Positions 16,466 to 25,707 of a stretch of DNA of 64,000 nt are shown in pieces. Made by a program: the position numbers and the translations under genes. Origin of the DNA: Herbaspirillum sp. meg3 (lineage in GTDB: Bacteria; Pseudomonadota; Gammaproteobacteria; Burkholderiales; Burkholderiaceae_D). Position 1 is the stretch's first letter, and the number at the start of each line of letters is the position of its first letter. Location of the stretch: the NCBI RefSeq assembly GCF_002257565.1, contig NZ_CP022736.1:2108001-2172000 (forward strand). The letters are read 5' to 3'. The notes under the pieces were generated by a model, which worked only from the letters and a program-made list of their open reading frames with translations, was not told the DNA's origin and did not search any database.

Positions 16466-19390
16466 ATGGCAACTGTCGAATATCGATCCAATCGTTTCCC
16501 CAAGTCCTCCTTCGCGTCTTATCCCATCTCAATACCCGCGCTGGCTGCGGCATACCAGGCTTATTGTTCTGGTTTGCTGAGAACGGATGACGAAGCCCGA
16601 TTCTTTATCCAATCGTGGGTCGGGGCTCAAGACACACCACTGGATGCCGCTAAGCTCATTATTGAGACCTTTGTAGAAAAACAAGATCACGAATCATCAG
16701 ATGATTCCTTTCAATGGCGGTGTCGATGCTGTGCTCGTCTGGTATCCGTGATCGAAAGCACAGCCGAAGCTGTAAATGAGCATCCGGCATATCGTGCAGC
16801 CATTTACGCCGTACAACGGTTTCACCCGTATTTGTTCAAGGAGATTCTGACCCGATTACTGCTAGGACCTTATGGCCGTAAAGTAGCCAATAAAGCAGAT
16901 TTATTCACTCAGCTCGCTCTGGCATTCGATTTTCTAGGTTTTCGCAAACGCAGTGAGGCTCTTTTACGGAATGTCCAAATCATGTCGCGTTCCGGCGCTG
17001 TGCAGGCCGCCACTGCAGATTTCTCGCTACGCCTGTTGTCAGCGATATGTGCTTTGACAGACAGGTTTGAGCAGGTATTTTTCTTGAATGCTGAAGCGGA
17101 ACCTTATGCCGAAACCGTATACGGATTATCTCCCCTTCAAGTTGATATCGCGTGGACATTGGCGGTATGTGGAACCGGAATGGTAGCGGAAGCAGCACCG
17201 CCCACACTATTTGAAATCACCGTGCACGCTCTAAGACATATCGAAAAACGAAATAAGGCCTCTGAGGATCTAACCAACGTTGATATGCTAATGCACGGTT
17301 TGGATCGGAGTCGACGACCTGGTCTTTCCTCGTTGTCTTGCATAACCACACTCCGAATTTTGCGCGAAGCCCCGCCTGAAGATCTTGATGATGCAGATCT
17401 CGCAATGACATTTGTTAATACCGGTAATGCTGTTCTCAGAAATATCGCCCTAACGTCCAATTGGAATCTCGTGGCTCGCCACTTCTTCACGGAACTAATA
17501 AGGCTCGTAGATAGTGGAGAAATTAACAGGAGCCCAAAAGTTCAGTATCAAGTAGCCCTCGCCAATGCTGGCATTGGCTATTCTTATACAAATATCGCCA
17601 GTGCAACCGAGGGAATTGAGCAGGTGGACTTATATGAGAAAGCCCGAGAACATCTAGACGCTGCTATCGAGCTACTCAAGCACTTTCATGACGATAACTG
17701 GATTGAAACCAGCGTCTGGGCTGTTTCTGGTCATGTTGAAGCAGCTTGTGGTCGAATTCAAAAAATGCATCAACGCTTCGCCGCTGCGTTATTGGCAGGT
17801 GCAAAATACTATCAGCTCGATGTTGAAGACCTCGTCCATTTTTTCAGCCCGGATTACGATACAAGGTTAAAGTACAGCGAAGCATTGGTCACTACAGGCG
17901 AATTTCATACGGCTATTCTATTGGCGAAGGCTGCTGTCAGTGCAATTCATCACCATGCGGCACCGTCAGAAGAGGTAGCAGAGTTTGCGCAAGCATACAT
18001 AAGCACTAGGACCTTGGCGCACCGAACACTAATCAACGAATTAAGCCAAGTTGGAAGATACAACGAAGGTGAGCTCGCATACGACCTCTTGAAGCAGAAT
18101 GAATACAATGAATTTACCAGGCGCTCATATTCTCGGGAACAGGTAGCTCAGTATGTCGCACTGACTCCTTTCGAGCTAGAGGCGATTCGGGAGTCTGGCT
18201 TAAGTGAAGCTACCGTCAATGCAAAGCAGATGGAGCATAGAGAGACCACGGTGAAGCTGCTTGCTCAAAGTTTTTCAGGATTGAATGAAGCCTTAAAGGA
18301 ACGAATCAGAAGCCGCCATCAGCCAGATGATCTGGAGTCAAGACAAAACCGTATCGATCCATCGACACACCTGAGAGAAACTGAAGCGATTCTCCGTTTT
18401 GTCGCGTCGGGATCGGCAGTCTCGATTGCATTCTCGAGTTCCAAGATAAAAAAGCAACTTGTAGTTCCTTTTGATGAACGAGTGCTCGGGCCACTAATTT
18501 TTTCCTTTAGGCAGCAATGCCGCTTACCAACGTCTGAGCTGCAATCGGTGCAAGTACTTGGACATGAGCTATATCGTATTCTGCTTTCCCCAATTACAGA
18601 TTACATCGACAACAATATCTCGCACCTCTACATTGAAACGGATCGCACCCTCGCTAACGTCCCGTTCGCGGCTCTCCATGACGGCGTCAATTATTTGATC
18701 CAGCGCTTTTCTCTCATTTACTTGAATAGAGGTGCATTGAGCATAGTGCCTAAATCAAACGTTGTGGAAACTGAGCACGCCGCGATTTTTGCTTGTACGG
18801 ACGCGCCTGGAGAAGAGCTGCCCGGTGCCGGACAGGAGATTAAAATCATTGGTAATCAGCTTGGCAGAATGTCCCGCTTAACCGTGGATTGCTACGTCGA
18901 TGAGAAATGTGCAGCCGAGGCTTTTGTACGTGAAATCATTAGGCCTCGCGGCGGGAAAGGTCTAATTCATTTGGCAACGCACGCAAACTTCAACCCTTCA
19001 AGCGACATATCATCAGGATTGATGTTTCATGATGAAGTACTAAGCATTCGTGACCTGAGAACAGAACTGGAAAAGTCAGGTTGTGATACGGGTCTCTTTG
19101 TCCTCTCCGCTTGTGGCACAGCTCGTCAGGACATTGATGTGGAAGGTTTCAGCTCAGTTTTACTCCGATCTGGCGTCAGAACCATCCTCCCAACACTTTG
19201 GGAAACATTTGACGATTCTGCGCCAGAGTTCTTCCGTCTTTTCTACGCAGATATCCGCGACCTGTCATCCGCATCTTCCGCTGCATCTGCAGTGAGAGCC
19301 GCTCAGCTAGCATTCCTTACATCAAGTTCAGAATTCGCCCATCCGGCTCACTGGGCCCCATACATAGTTGTCAGTGCACAGGTTTCGTAA
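16466..19390 (+). CDS. TPR-like repeat CHAT-domain cysteine protease
   Basis: 974 aa. The C-terminal about 280 residues form a CHAT (caspase-like) protease domain: IYIETDRTLANVPFAAL-type strand region near residues 720-740, catalytic His839 in HLATHANF, and catalytic Cys883 in LSACGTA, ending with HWAPYIV near the C-terminus, as in CHAT proteins. The first about 600 residues are helical and repetitive in character (for example QYQVALANAGIGYSYTNIAS), consistent with TPR-like repeats that sense a partner. CHAT proteases act in bacterial abortive-infection systems, cleaving gasdermins or sigma-factor regulators; no such substrate gene is evident here. The one-helix membrane protein upstream is the likely partner. 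Confidence 0.85.
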   Translation: MATVEYRSNRFPKSSFASYPISIPALAAAYQAYCSGLLRTDDEARFFIQSWVGAQDTPLDAAKLIIETFVEKQDHESSDDSFQWRCRCCARLVSVIESTAEAVNEHPAYRAAIYAVQRFHPYLFKEILTRLLLGPYGRKVANKADLFTQLALAFDFLGFRKRSEALLRNVQIMSRSGAVQAATADFSLRLLSAICALTDRFEQVFFLNAEAEPYAETVYGLSPLQVDIAWTLAVCGTGMVAEAAPPTLFEITVHALRHIEKRNKASEDLTNVDMLMHGLDRSRRPGLSSLSCITTLRILREAPPEDLDDADLAMTFVNTGNAVLRNIALTSNWNLVARHFFTELIRLVDSGEINRSPKVQYQVALANAGIGYSYTNIASATEGIEQVDLYEKAREHLDAAIELLKHFHDDNWIETSVWAVSGHVEAACGRIQKMHQRFAAALLAGAKYYQLDVEDLVHFFSPDYDTRLKYSEALVTTGEFHTAILLAKAAVSAIHHHAAPSEEVAEFAQAYISTRTLAHRTLINELSQVGRYNEGELAYDLLKQNEYNEFTRRSYSREQVAQYVALTPFELEAIRESGLSEATVNAKQMEHRETTVKLLAQSFSGLNEALKERIRSRHQPDDLESRQNRIDPSTHLRETEAILRFVASGSAVSIAFSSSKIKKQLVVPFDERVLGPLIFSFRQQCRLPTSELQSVQVLGHELYRILLSPITDYIDNNISHLYIETDRTLANVPFAALHDGVNYLIQRFSLIYLNRGALSIVPKSNVVETEHAAIFACTDAPGEELPGAGQEIKIIGNQLGRMSRLTVDCYVDEKCAAEAFVREIIRPRGGKGLIHLATHANFNPSSDISSGLMFHDEVLSIRDLRTELEKSGCDTGLFVLSACGTARQDIDVEGFSSVLLRSGVRTILPTLWETFDDSAPEFFRLFYADIRDLSSASSAASAVRAAQLAFLTSSSEFAHPAHWAPYIVVSAQVS

Positions 19391-19435
19391 AAATTTTCCT
19401 CACAAATTAGAATACAGCGTAAGGATTTTTTCCCT

Positions 19436-19672
19436 TCAAGCTAGATAGCTTGGCCCGGTTCCTGCGAGCTTTTTGCCACTCTGCGAATAGACAGCAGCAA
19501 TATCGGCAATAGATCCAATATTGAAGAATACCTGAGGTTCGATCGAAATAGATGGCCCCACTGCCGGATCCAGAACGAACGGCATTTCTCTGTGATGATC
19601 TTCCCCCTCAAGAGTATCCCAATGTAACGTTAGTTTGATCCGGAAAATCAGACGGGTCATATCGCCGACCAT
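19436..19672 (-). CDS. small hypothetical protein, possibly functional
   Basis: 78 aa (or 74 from the ATG at 19660), convergent with the CHAT gene. The sequence has a protein-like mix with alternating hydrophobic residues (RLIFRIKLTLHW; FVLDPAVGPSISIEPQVFF), suggesting a small beta-rich protein. No ribosome site is obvious and no family is recognised, so it could be spurious. Confidence 0.35.
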   Translation of the reverse strand: MVGDMTRLIFRIKLTLHWDTLEGEDHHREMPFVLDPAVGPSISIEPQVFFNIGSIADIAAVYSQSGKKLAGTGPSYLA

Positions 19673-19770
19673 AACTATGCTTCATTCTGCAAATAGATGC
19701 TCTATGAGGGCTAAAGCTTCGATTCATCTCACATCGTATAATCTCGAAAAATAATTACTACGTTAGAAAA

Positions 19771-20808
19771 ATGAAAAATATCAAAGCAATGATGGCTGGG
19801 GTGGCCGTCATGAGTGTTCTCTCCTTTGCTCATACAGAAGAGCTAAAGCTCACCAGAGAACAGGAGATTGAATTCAATACGAATGGAGCCTCTTTCTACT
19901 TGGCTCAAATGCTCAAACAAGAGAAGGCTATAGCTGCGATTCCAGAAACGGAGATTGCGGTGTTCTCTGCAGCCGCTGGAATCAACAGACTTATCGCGGC
20001 GCAGAAGGAGACCGGTAAATTAAATCAGCAGCAGTTCGCTTTTGTTATGTCAGTTGTCCTCGTACGCCTTGCTATCTTGTCTCAAACAGCCAATATGCCG
20101 CCAGCAGTGACCGCTTGTCACTTTGCTGAAGCCAGAAATCTTGAGAACGTAAGCAAGGGCAAGCCTCCAGTGATGCCAAACTGCCGAACTGATGCCTACG
20201 GTCCAGATATTCAAACGGATGCCCTCAGGGTGGTTTCTAAGCCATCCTGGGCTCCAAATAATGCGCTGACAAATAAATGGGTAGTGAATGCTTTCTCATA
20301 TGCGGAGGCAATAGGGGTAGTTTCGATGTACGGCACTACTCCTGCCCCTAAGATTGAACCTGAGAAGCCAAGAGACCAGAAGAACAATGTTTCTATGTTG
20401 GACATGTACAAGAAGGCTGATGATCGAGGGAAGGTGGCCATCTGTGCTCCCATGCTTTGGAAGTACGGAAGTATGAAAGGACTTGGCATGCAGCTTGAGA
20501 TTAAGGAAAAAGGAAAGCAGTACAGCCCTGGCGAATTTGAGTTCTTACGTCAAATCAGCATGAATGCTGAGCTCCTTAAAGCTTCTGCTATCCAGGTTTC
20601 CAAAACAGCTTATGATAAAGCTTGGAAAGACTCTGCCAATGATCCTGTACTTCTTACTGGTCAAGGTTTCGCTGATGGTGCGAAAATGTGTTTTGAATAT
20701 GCCGAAACACTCACTAAAAAAGGGTGGTTCCTGCCATCTGAAAAAATCAACGCTGAGAATGTCGCTGCCAAATTCGTTCAGGATGTTAAAGCGGGAATAT
20801 CCAAGTAA
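19771..20808 (+). CDS. secreted hypothetical protein
   Basis: 345 aa with an N-terminal signal peptide (MKNIKAMMAGVAVMSVLSFA, cleavage likely near residue 21). The mature part is mostly helical with few Cys (in the VTACHFAEA, PNCRTDA, AICAPMLW and MCFEYAE segments), so disulfides are possible. No catalytic motif seen. A hairpin 180 bp downstream may end its transcript. It sits between the CHAT block and another one-helix protein; its role is unknown. Confidence 0.65.
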   Translation: MKNIKAMMAGVAVMSVLSFAHTEELKLTREQEIEFNTNGASFYLAQMLKQEKAIAAIPETEIAVFSAAAGINRLIAAQKETGKLNQQQFAFVMSVVLVRLAILSQTANMPPAVTACHFAEARNLENVSKGKPPVMPNCRTDAYGPDIQTDALRVVSKPSWAPNNALTNKWVVNAFSYAEAIGVVSMYGTTPAPKIEPEKPRDQKNNVSMLDMYKKADDRGKVAICAPMLWKYGSMKGLGMQLEIKEKGKQYSPGEFEFLRQISMNAELLKASAIQVSKTAYDKAWKDSANDPVLLTGQGFADGAKMCFEYAETLTKKGWFLPSEKINAENVAAKFVQDVKAGISK

Positions 20809-20990
20809 TAAACTAAGCCCTCAAAAGCGCTTTTAGGAGAGGGACGCAGTCTCCGAGTTTATGATGGAACAACGTATATCCTCATTCAAGAGAAATCAGA
20901 ATTCTATAAATGGTGCGCGGCTGTTTTACCCGACGCCTATAAATGTTTTTTGTATAGTCGAGCAAGCATTGTTCAGTAGTAAGTTTGATT

Positions 20991-21014
20991 AAAAGGAAGC
21001 TTCGGATTCCTTTT
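20991..21014. terminator. probable terminator
   Basis: AAAAGGAA/TTCCTTTT stem (8 bp) with an 8-nt loop, flanked by A-rich sequence on the left and ATTTAG on the right, so it could work on either strand. It lies between the secreted protein gene and the next gene. Confidence 0.45.
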
Positions 21015-21063
21015 ATTTAGGCGGAATGTTTAGAACCATAAGATTCGTAAGAGGGGATATGAA

Positions 21064-21891
21064 GTGATTGATTGGGATAGCAATGTTGTAACGGCGCTTG
21101 CCACGGGACTGCTGGCATTCATTGGTGTCGCCCAGATTGGAATACTGGTTGCTCAACGTCGGCAAAGCCAGCTCGAACTCATTGAGCAGTACCGCAGGCG
21201 ATGGTATGAAACTAGGAAAGATTGGGGCGCCATCATTTTTCTCGGGCGTGACGATGGCGACTACTATCAGGTAGTGGATGCAGGGACGATCAAGAAATTT
21301 GTTGTTGAGAGAGACGATGCTAGTCCGTACGGCCCTACTATTTGGGCATTGGACGCCGCCCGTGCTGTCTTCACCTCGTTAAGCGATATCGGCACGAGAA
21401 TTCTGCAGGGCCAATTGCATATTAGGGACGTGTACCCGATCTTTGGTACTGAGTTGTTGCGCCACAGCTATCCATTGAGGGCCCTACTAGACAACGGATA
21501 CGTGGAACAGCGAGCTTCTGCAGCCCATCTCAAGGTGAGGACTGAGATTCAAGATTGGTTGGTGTATCACGATGGAATACGCCGGCGGTGCCTGATATTG
21601 ATTGATTTGCTTTGGGCAGAAGCCGCGCGACTTGAAGATCTTCCTCCTTTAGATCTGCAACATGCGGCAGATGCAAAGGCTAGAACTGGGAAACAGAACA
21701 AACGTCGACTATGGGTAGAGTGCGTTCGATTAAACGGTATTCGAGGGTTATATTTGGCATCCAGACTTGCTCGTTCTCTGAGACACGCTGAGTATCGTCG
21801 TTTAGGATCTCGAATTGGGATTGATAAAGAGCGCTTGCAGTCTTTAGACGAAGAATGGACGAAACGACTGCTCAATCGATTACTTAAGTAA
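21064..21891 (+). CDS. single-helix membrane protein, hypothetical
   Basis: 275 aa starting with GTG at 21064; GAGGGG at 21051-21056 is a good ribosome site, and a nearby ATG is out of frame. One N-terminal hydrophobic helix (about residues 10-28, ALATGLLAFIGVAQIGILV) is followed by QRRQSQLELIEQYRRRWYE and a cytosolic helical domain. The layout is like the one-helix protein at 15914: a DUF4760-type anchor with a long cytoplasmic tail. There is no neighbouring enzyme on the same strand. Function unknown. Confidence 0.65.
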   Translation: MIDWDSNVVTALATGLLAFIGVAQIGILVAQRRQSQLELIEQYRRRWYETRKDWGAIIFLGRDDGDYYQVVDAGTIKKFVVERDDASPYGPTIWALDAARAVFTSLSDIGTRILQGQLHIRDVYPIFGTELLRHSYPLRALLDNGYVEQRASAAHLKVRTEIQDWLVYHDGIRRRCLILIDLLWAEAARLEDLPPLDLQHAADAKARTGKQNKRRLWVECVRLNGIRGLYLASRLARSLRHAEYRRLGSRIGIDKERLQSLDEEWTKRLLNRLLK

Positions 21892-22278
21892 TCTGGACTT
21901 CAATTTAGAGGAGAGAAGTTTATAGACTTCCTTCCGCTTGATCTCGTTCTAGGGATATACACATAGCAACAATTATCAAGAGCAAACTCTTCGTCCGCAA
22001 TTGGAAGAAGCAGTCGTTGAACAACTCAGCGAAAAATCCACCCAAGCTGACCATCGATAATGGCGCATTTTCGATAGCTGACAGTAAATGAGTGGAGTGA
22101 ACCCAGAGGCGGATTACAGTTCGGAATTATTTGACATCCGCAATCGGCGAGATCTGCTATTTAATATTTCTCAAGATTCGTTAAAAAATAATTTCACACT
22201 AAAGATTGGGCGCGACACGTGTCGCGAGGCGATGATTGGCCTGCAGCGTGTTTGGTAAAGCCGAGAAAAATACTCCTA
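21892..22278. other. gene-free stretch holding the second hairpin repeat
   Basis: No ORF of note. It contains the repeat at 22046-22157 and a short palindromic GCGACACGTGTCGC at 22210-22223 (perfect 14-nt inverted repeat). Confidence 0.45.
22046..22157 (+). repeat. cargo-flanking hairpin repeat, copy 2
   Basis: Counterpart of 15402-15497: GCTGACCATCGATAATGG ... TTTTCGATAGCTGACA followed by a CATCCGCAATCGGCGAGA-like tail. The stem is weakened by one mismatch relative to copy 1. Same orientation as copy 1, 6.6 kb apart. Confidence 0.6.
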
Positions 22279-22638
22279 TTAAACATCGTTTGATCTAGCA
22301 GCCTTCATCAAACATTTAGACATTTTGGCTAAATGAGACTGCGCCGCCTTTGTCAGATTGACCTGCTTTCGCCTTCCATCCTCAGTATCACCTAGCGCAA
22401 TCCATCCTTTAGCGATTAACGATTTCAGGCGCTGATGAATCGTCACTGATGAGCCAAGCGTGCTTGCAGATGTAATGTCAGTGACGGACACTCGTGCTTC
22501 CGCACGCAAGGTACGTGCGATATGGTCGAAGATTTTCTGTTCTAATGGATCAAGAGCGGGGAGGTCTTGAATCGTTTCTATTAGTTCAAGAAACCGAAGG
22601 TAAATATCCATGCCTTTTTTTATCTTTGTAGAGCTCAT
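22279..22638 (-). CDS. winged-helix (MarR-like) transcriptional regulator
   Basis: 119 aa. The start at 22638 is chosen because AGAGG lies about 10 nt upstream; an in-frame ATG at 22650 abuts that site and would be too close. The middle (VSVTDITSASTLGSSVTIHQ, then RLKSLIAKGWIALGDTEDGR) is a winged helix-turn-helix with recognition helix and a wing ending in GRRKQV, as in MarR/PadR-like regulators. It is divergent from the membrane protein gene at 22704, with a perfect palindrome in the intergenic space, so autoregulation and control of the neighbour are likely. Confidence 0.75.
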   Translation of the reverse strand: MSSTKIKKGMDIYLRFLELIETIQDLPALDPLEQKIFDHIARTLRAEARVSVTDITSASTLGSSVTIHQRLKSLIAKGWIALGDTEDGRRKQVNLTKAAQSHLAKMSKCLMKAARSNDV

Positions 22639-22651
22639 AGTAAATCTCATC

Positions 22652-22663
22652 CTCTGATCAGAG
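22652..22663. promoter_or_regulatory. palindromic operator candidate between divergent genes
   Basis: CTCTGATCAGAG is a perfect 12-nt palindrome between the winged-helix regulator (start 22638, minus) and the membrane protein (start 22704, plus). It overlaps the regulator's ribosome site region, suiting an operator bound by the regulator dimer. Confidence 0.45.
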
Positions 22664-22703
22664 CGTTATTCTAATTCGACAAAAAAATACATAAAAGGTT
22701 GCG

Positions 22704-23267
22704 ATGGCACGTGATGAGTGGGTTCGAGTGAATTTTTTCATGGTAGCAGCTTCAGTTTCGATTTTCCTCATTTCCCTGGTAGTCAATGAAATTGTCTTCC
22801 CTCGGCTGGATTTCATTACTGGGGTTAATTGGATTTATCTGCCAGCTGGAATGAGACTGTTATGCACGTTACTGTTTGGTGAGGCAGGTGCCGCCGGAAT
22901 ATTGATCGCCTCCTGGTTGGCCTGCTTTTGCTATTTCTTCCCCAACGATCTCTTACGCTCTTTTGCAGGCGGAATTATCTCTGCTCTCGCGCCGTATCTT
23001 TCTTATCGTTTTATGTCCGAGCGCTATCACTTGAGTTCATCGTTGCGCGAGTTGACCGGAAATCGGTTACTGAAAGGCGTAGTTCTATATGCAATTGCAA
23101 GCTCATCAATGCATCACTTGTGGTTTTTTCTAGTGAGAGACATTCACGCATCCCTGGCTAGTTGGGGAGTGATGTTTATTGGAGACTTAACTGGGTCTTT
23201 AATCGTTCTCTATATAGTTAAGGTAGTCATTGGCTTATTCAAGACGGTTCGTATCGGCCCGAAGTAA
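22704..23267 (+). CDS. multi-pass membrane protein (MASE1-like region)
   Basis: 187 aa, with about five hydrophobic helices (FFMVAASVSIFLISLVV; an LPAGMRLLCTLLFGEAGAAG segment; ILIASWLACFCYFF; a SFAGGIISALAPYLSYRF region; VMFIGDLTGSLIVLYIV). The VNWIYLPAGMRLL pattern recalls MASE1-type sensory membrane domains, but no output domain (GGDEF, kinase) is attached. Divergent from a winged-helix regulator that probably controls it. Role unknown: membrane sensor or small transport-like protein. Confidence 0.65.
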   Translation: MARDEWVRVNFFMVAASVSIFLISLVVNEIVFPRLDFITGVNWIYLPAGMRLLCTLLFGEAGAAGILIASWLACFCYFFPNDLLRSFAGGIISALAPYLSYRFMSERYHLSSSLRELTGNRLLKGVVLYAIASSSMHHLWFFLVRDIHASLASWGVMFIGDLTGSLIVLYIVKVVIGLFKTVRIGPK

Positions 23268-23622
23268 GCAGATCACGATCCAGTATGGAAACCGAATAGA
23301 TTCGTACATAGTAATTACATTTAATTATTAATTTTAATTGGTAATCGAAAATATTCCGCTGATATACTGGGTAGTCATCTAGACGCACTTGGTAAACAAT
23401 AGGAATCAACATACTTGTCATCATGTTTTTTGACGAGGTCTATCCAAAGTTTTTCCGTTTTGAATCGAAGTCCTCCATAGATTTCTCATGATTGGTAGGT
23501 CTGTAGAAGCAAGTTCGTTTGTGATGTGACATCGGGGTGCTTTTGTCGGGGTAACGCGCCTTCAGCTAGTGGTCTTGACGGGGCCTTTTCAGGCCGTTTT
23601 AAAAAAGAATAAAAAGGTTGTT
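23268..23622 (+). other. AT-rich intergenic region before the SPFH operon
   Basis: About 355 bp without a gene. AT-rich inverted sequence (TTAATTATTAATTTTAATTG near 23321-23340) and a TTGACG hexamer at 23430 could belong to the promoter of the downstream three-gene operon, but no convincing -10 was found. Confidence 0.3.
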
Positions 23623-24945
23623 ATGGCCATAATTGATTTGGTGAAATGGAATGGAAATCCTTCCATTTTGGCTTGGCGTTTCCCGAGTGATCAACTTTCT
23701 ACCTGGACTCAGCTGATCGTCAACGAGACGCAAGAAGCCTACCTTGTCAAAGAAGGGGTCTACCAAGGTCCATTTGGGGCTGGACGGCATACTCTAGATA
23801 CCGAAAATATACCGCTGCTGGCATCGTTAATGGGCTTGCCGTTTGGAGGGAAGTCGCCGTTTACTGCAGAGGTTTGGTTCGTAAATCGACTGACGAATCT
23901 TGATATAAAGTGGGGTACATCCGACCCTATCCAGCTACAAGATCCGAAATATCAGCTGATGGTACCTGTGCGGGCATTCGGCCAGTATGGCGTTAAAATT
24001 TCTGATGCGAAGAAATTCCTCCTCAAACTTGTCGGTACTTTACCCGGTTTTGATTCGGCCACATTGGCTGAATATTTCAAAGGTGTATTCACTACCAAGA
24101 TCAAGACCAATATTGCTCAGGCCATTATAAAAAATGGTCATTCGGTGTTGGAGATATCGACTCACCTGGAAGCGCTCTCAGAAATACTCAAGACGTCACT
24201 CGCTCCCGAAATGGAAGAGTTCGGCGTTAGCTTAGTGCAATTCAACATCCATTCCATCAACGTTCCGGAGACTGATCCTGCGGTCATCAGCTTGAAGGCT
24301 GCGTTGGCCAAGCGCACTGAAATGGGAATACTAGGATTCAACTACCAGCAAGAACGCAGTTTCGATGTATTGCAAACAGCCGCCGGCAATGAAGGAACTG
24401 CGGGGGGTGTAATGGGCGCAGGGATGGGACTAGGGATGGGCGCGGCGATAGGTGGGCCGATGGGTGGTGCCTTCGCGCAGATGACTCCTATTATTCAGCC
24501 TAGTGGTCCAGCTGGCGGTTCTGGTGGAGCGCCACTGAAGTGTCCGAGTTGCAGCGCATCCAATCCCCCGGGAACACGTTTCTGTGGCTCTTGTGCGGCC
24601 AATCTTAATGCAGCAGGCATTTCTGCAAAAGCTGGCATTACCTGTGACAAATGCGGAACGAATATTCCTAGCGGCTCGAAGTTCTGCCCGAACTGCGCAG
24701 ACGAAGTGAATCCATGCCCTGCTTGTGGCGAGGATAACGCCAAAGGCTCCGCCCAATGCCGAAGCTGTAAAACGGCGTTACCAGTTCCATGCCCAACGTG
24801 TGAAGCATCGGTGCCCACCGGTTCCAAGTTTTGCAATTCGTGTGGTAGCAAGATGACGCCCTCGTGCTCCAAATGTGGCGCTGAGCTCGTTGCTGGAGCC
24901 AAGTTTTGTAACGACTGCGGTCATCCTCAAAATCCAGCTTCATAG
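23623..24945 (+). CDS. SPFH-domain protein with five zinc ribbons (YdjI-like)
   Basis: 440 aa from the ATG at 23623. The N-terminal part (MAIIDLVKWNGNPSILAWRF, then LIVNETQEAYLVKEGVYQGP) and the following about 230 residues fit the YdjI / virion-core-like SPFH (stomatin/flotillin) family. A Gly/Met-rich hydrophobic linker (GMGLGMGAAIGGPMGGAF) precedes five tandem CxxC...CxxC zinc ribbons from about residue 307 to 436. SPFH proteins organise membranes into assemblies. First gene of a compact operon with a membrane protein (18 bp on) and a zinc ribbon-TM-TPR protein, the same set as Bacillus ydjI-ydjH-ydjG but without a PspA gene. Confidence 0.82.
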   Translation: MAIIDLVKWNGNPSILAWRFPSDQLSTWTQLIVNETQEAYLVKEGVYQGPFGAGRHTLDTENIPLLASLMGLPFGGKSPFTAEVWFVNRLTNLDIKWGTSDPIQLQDPKYQLMVPVRAFGQYGVKISDAKKFLLKLVGTLPGFDSATLAEYFKGVFTTKIKTNIAQAIIKNGHSVLEISTHLEALSEILKTSLAPEMEEFGVSLVQFNIHSINVPETDPAVISLKAALAKRTEMGILGFNYQQERSFDVLQTAAGNEGTAGGVMGAGMGLGMGAAIGGPMGGAFAQMTPIIQPSGPAGGSGGAPLKCPSCSASNPPGTRFCGSCAANLNAAGISAKAGITCDKCGTNIPSGSKFCPNCADEVNPCPACGEDNAKGSAQCRSCKTALPVPCPTCEASVPTGSKFCNSCGSKMTPSCSKCGAELVAGAKFCNDCGHPQNPAS

Positions 24946-24963
24946 TCCAATCAGACCTTCTCC

Positions 24964-25656
24964 ATGAAAACTGCTTCTTTAATGAATATCGCCGCATTGG
25001 TAGTGGCCGTGACAGTTGCGACAATCGTTTTCATTTTGGTGCCTGAGCCTGCATGGAATTCCACAACGATTGCTACTGCGATTGCTTTTGTAGCGGCGAT
25101 GGGATTTGTTTTCTATATTCCGTCTGTTCTGCGAAAACAGCATAAAAATACCGAGGGACGCGTGCAGCTGGCAGCGATTGGGCCGACCGGAGCGGTCAGC
25201 CTTCTCCTATTGCTGGTGACCGCAGGAGCTTTCGCGCTGGCGCTTGCGAATCATCCAGCTTGGGGGCTCGCACTTCTGACTTTTGGCATTGGAGCTTTCG
25301 TTGTCGCAAGTCTGATGCTGAACGCAGCATTGAAAGTTGTAGGGAACGTCTCCGTGAAATCGTCTGCGCCCAGTCGCCACATTGAATGGCAACGACAAGT
25401 ATCGGCCATGGCCTTGCAATCGACACATCAAGAGTCTCTTGCAAAGCTGCGCGCAGTCGAAGAAAACTTTCTCTATTTGGCTAGCGATGTGCCAGGTGGC
25501 AGCCCATATGACGTCGATGTAGACCAGACTCTTAATGCTGTGTCGGATCAATTAGCACTAGACGGGGCGAACGATTTGCTCGGTCAGTTACGCAAACTTG
25601 ACAAGCTCATCGCGCAACGCGATATCTACCTGCGCTCTGCTCGCAGCAAGATTTGA
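24964..25656 (+). CDS. four-helix membrane protein of the SPFH operon (YdjH-like position)
   Basis: 230 aa. Two helices near the N-terminus (about 7-27 and 38-57) and two more near residues 78-100 and 105-128, then a cytosolic helical C-terminal region of about 100 residues (WQRQVSAMALQSTHQ; LAKLRAVEENFLYL; DLLGQLRKLDKLIAQRD), probably coiled coil. Located between the SPFH-zinc ribbon gene and the zinc ribbon-TPR gene with short spacers, so it is probably the membrane subunit of a complex. Similarity to Bacillus YdjH is by position and topology only. Confidence 0.7.
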   Translation: MKTASLMNIAALVVAVTVATIVFILVPEPAWNSTTIATAIAFVAAMGFVFYIPSVLRKQHKNTEGRVQLAAIGPTGAVSLLLLLVTAGAFALALANHPAWGLALLTFGIGAFVVASLMLNAALKVVGNVSVKSSAPSRHIEWQRQVSAMALQSTHQESLAKLRAVEENFLYLASDVPGGSPYDVDVDQTLNAVSDQLALDGANDLLGQLRKLDKLIAQRDIYLRSARSKI

Positions 25657-25707
25657 TACTTGGCTTGCCGACAAAATTCTGAACTTAACAATATCAGGGG
25701 ATATGAA

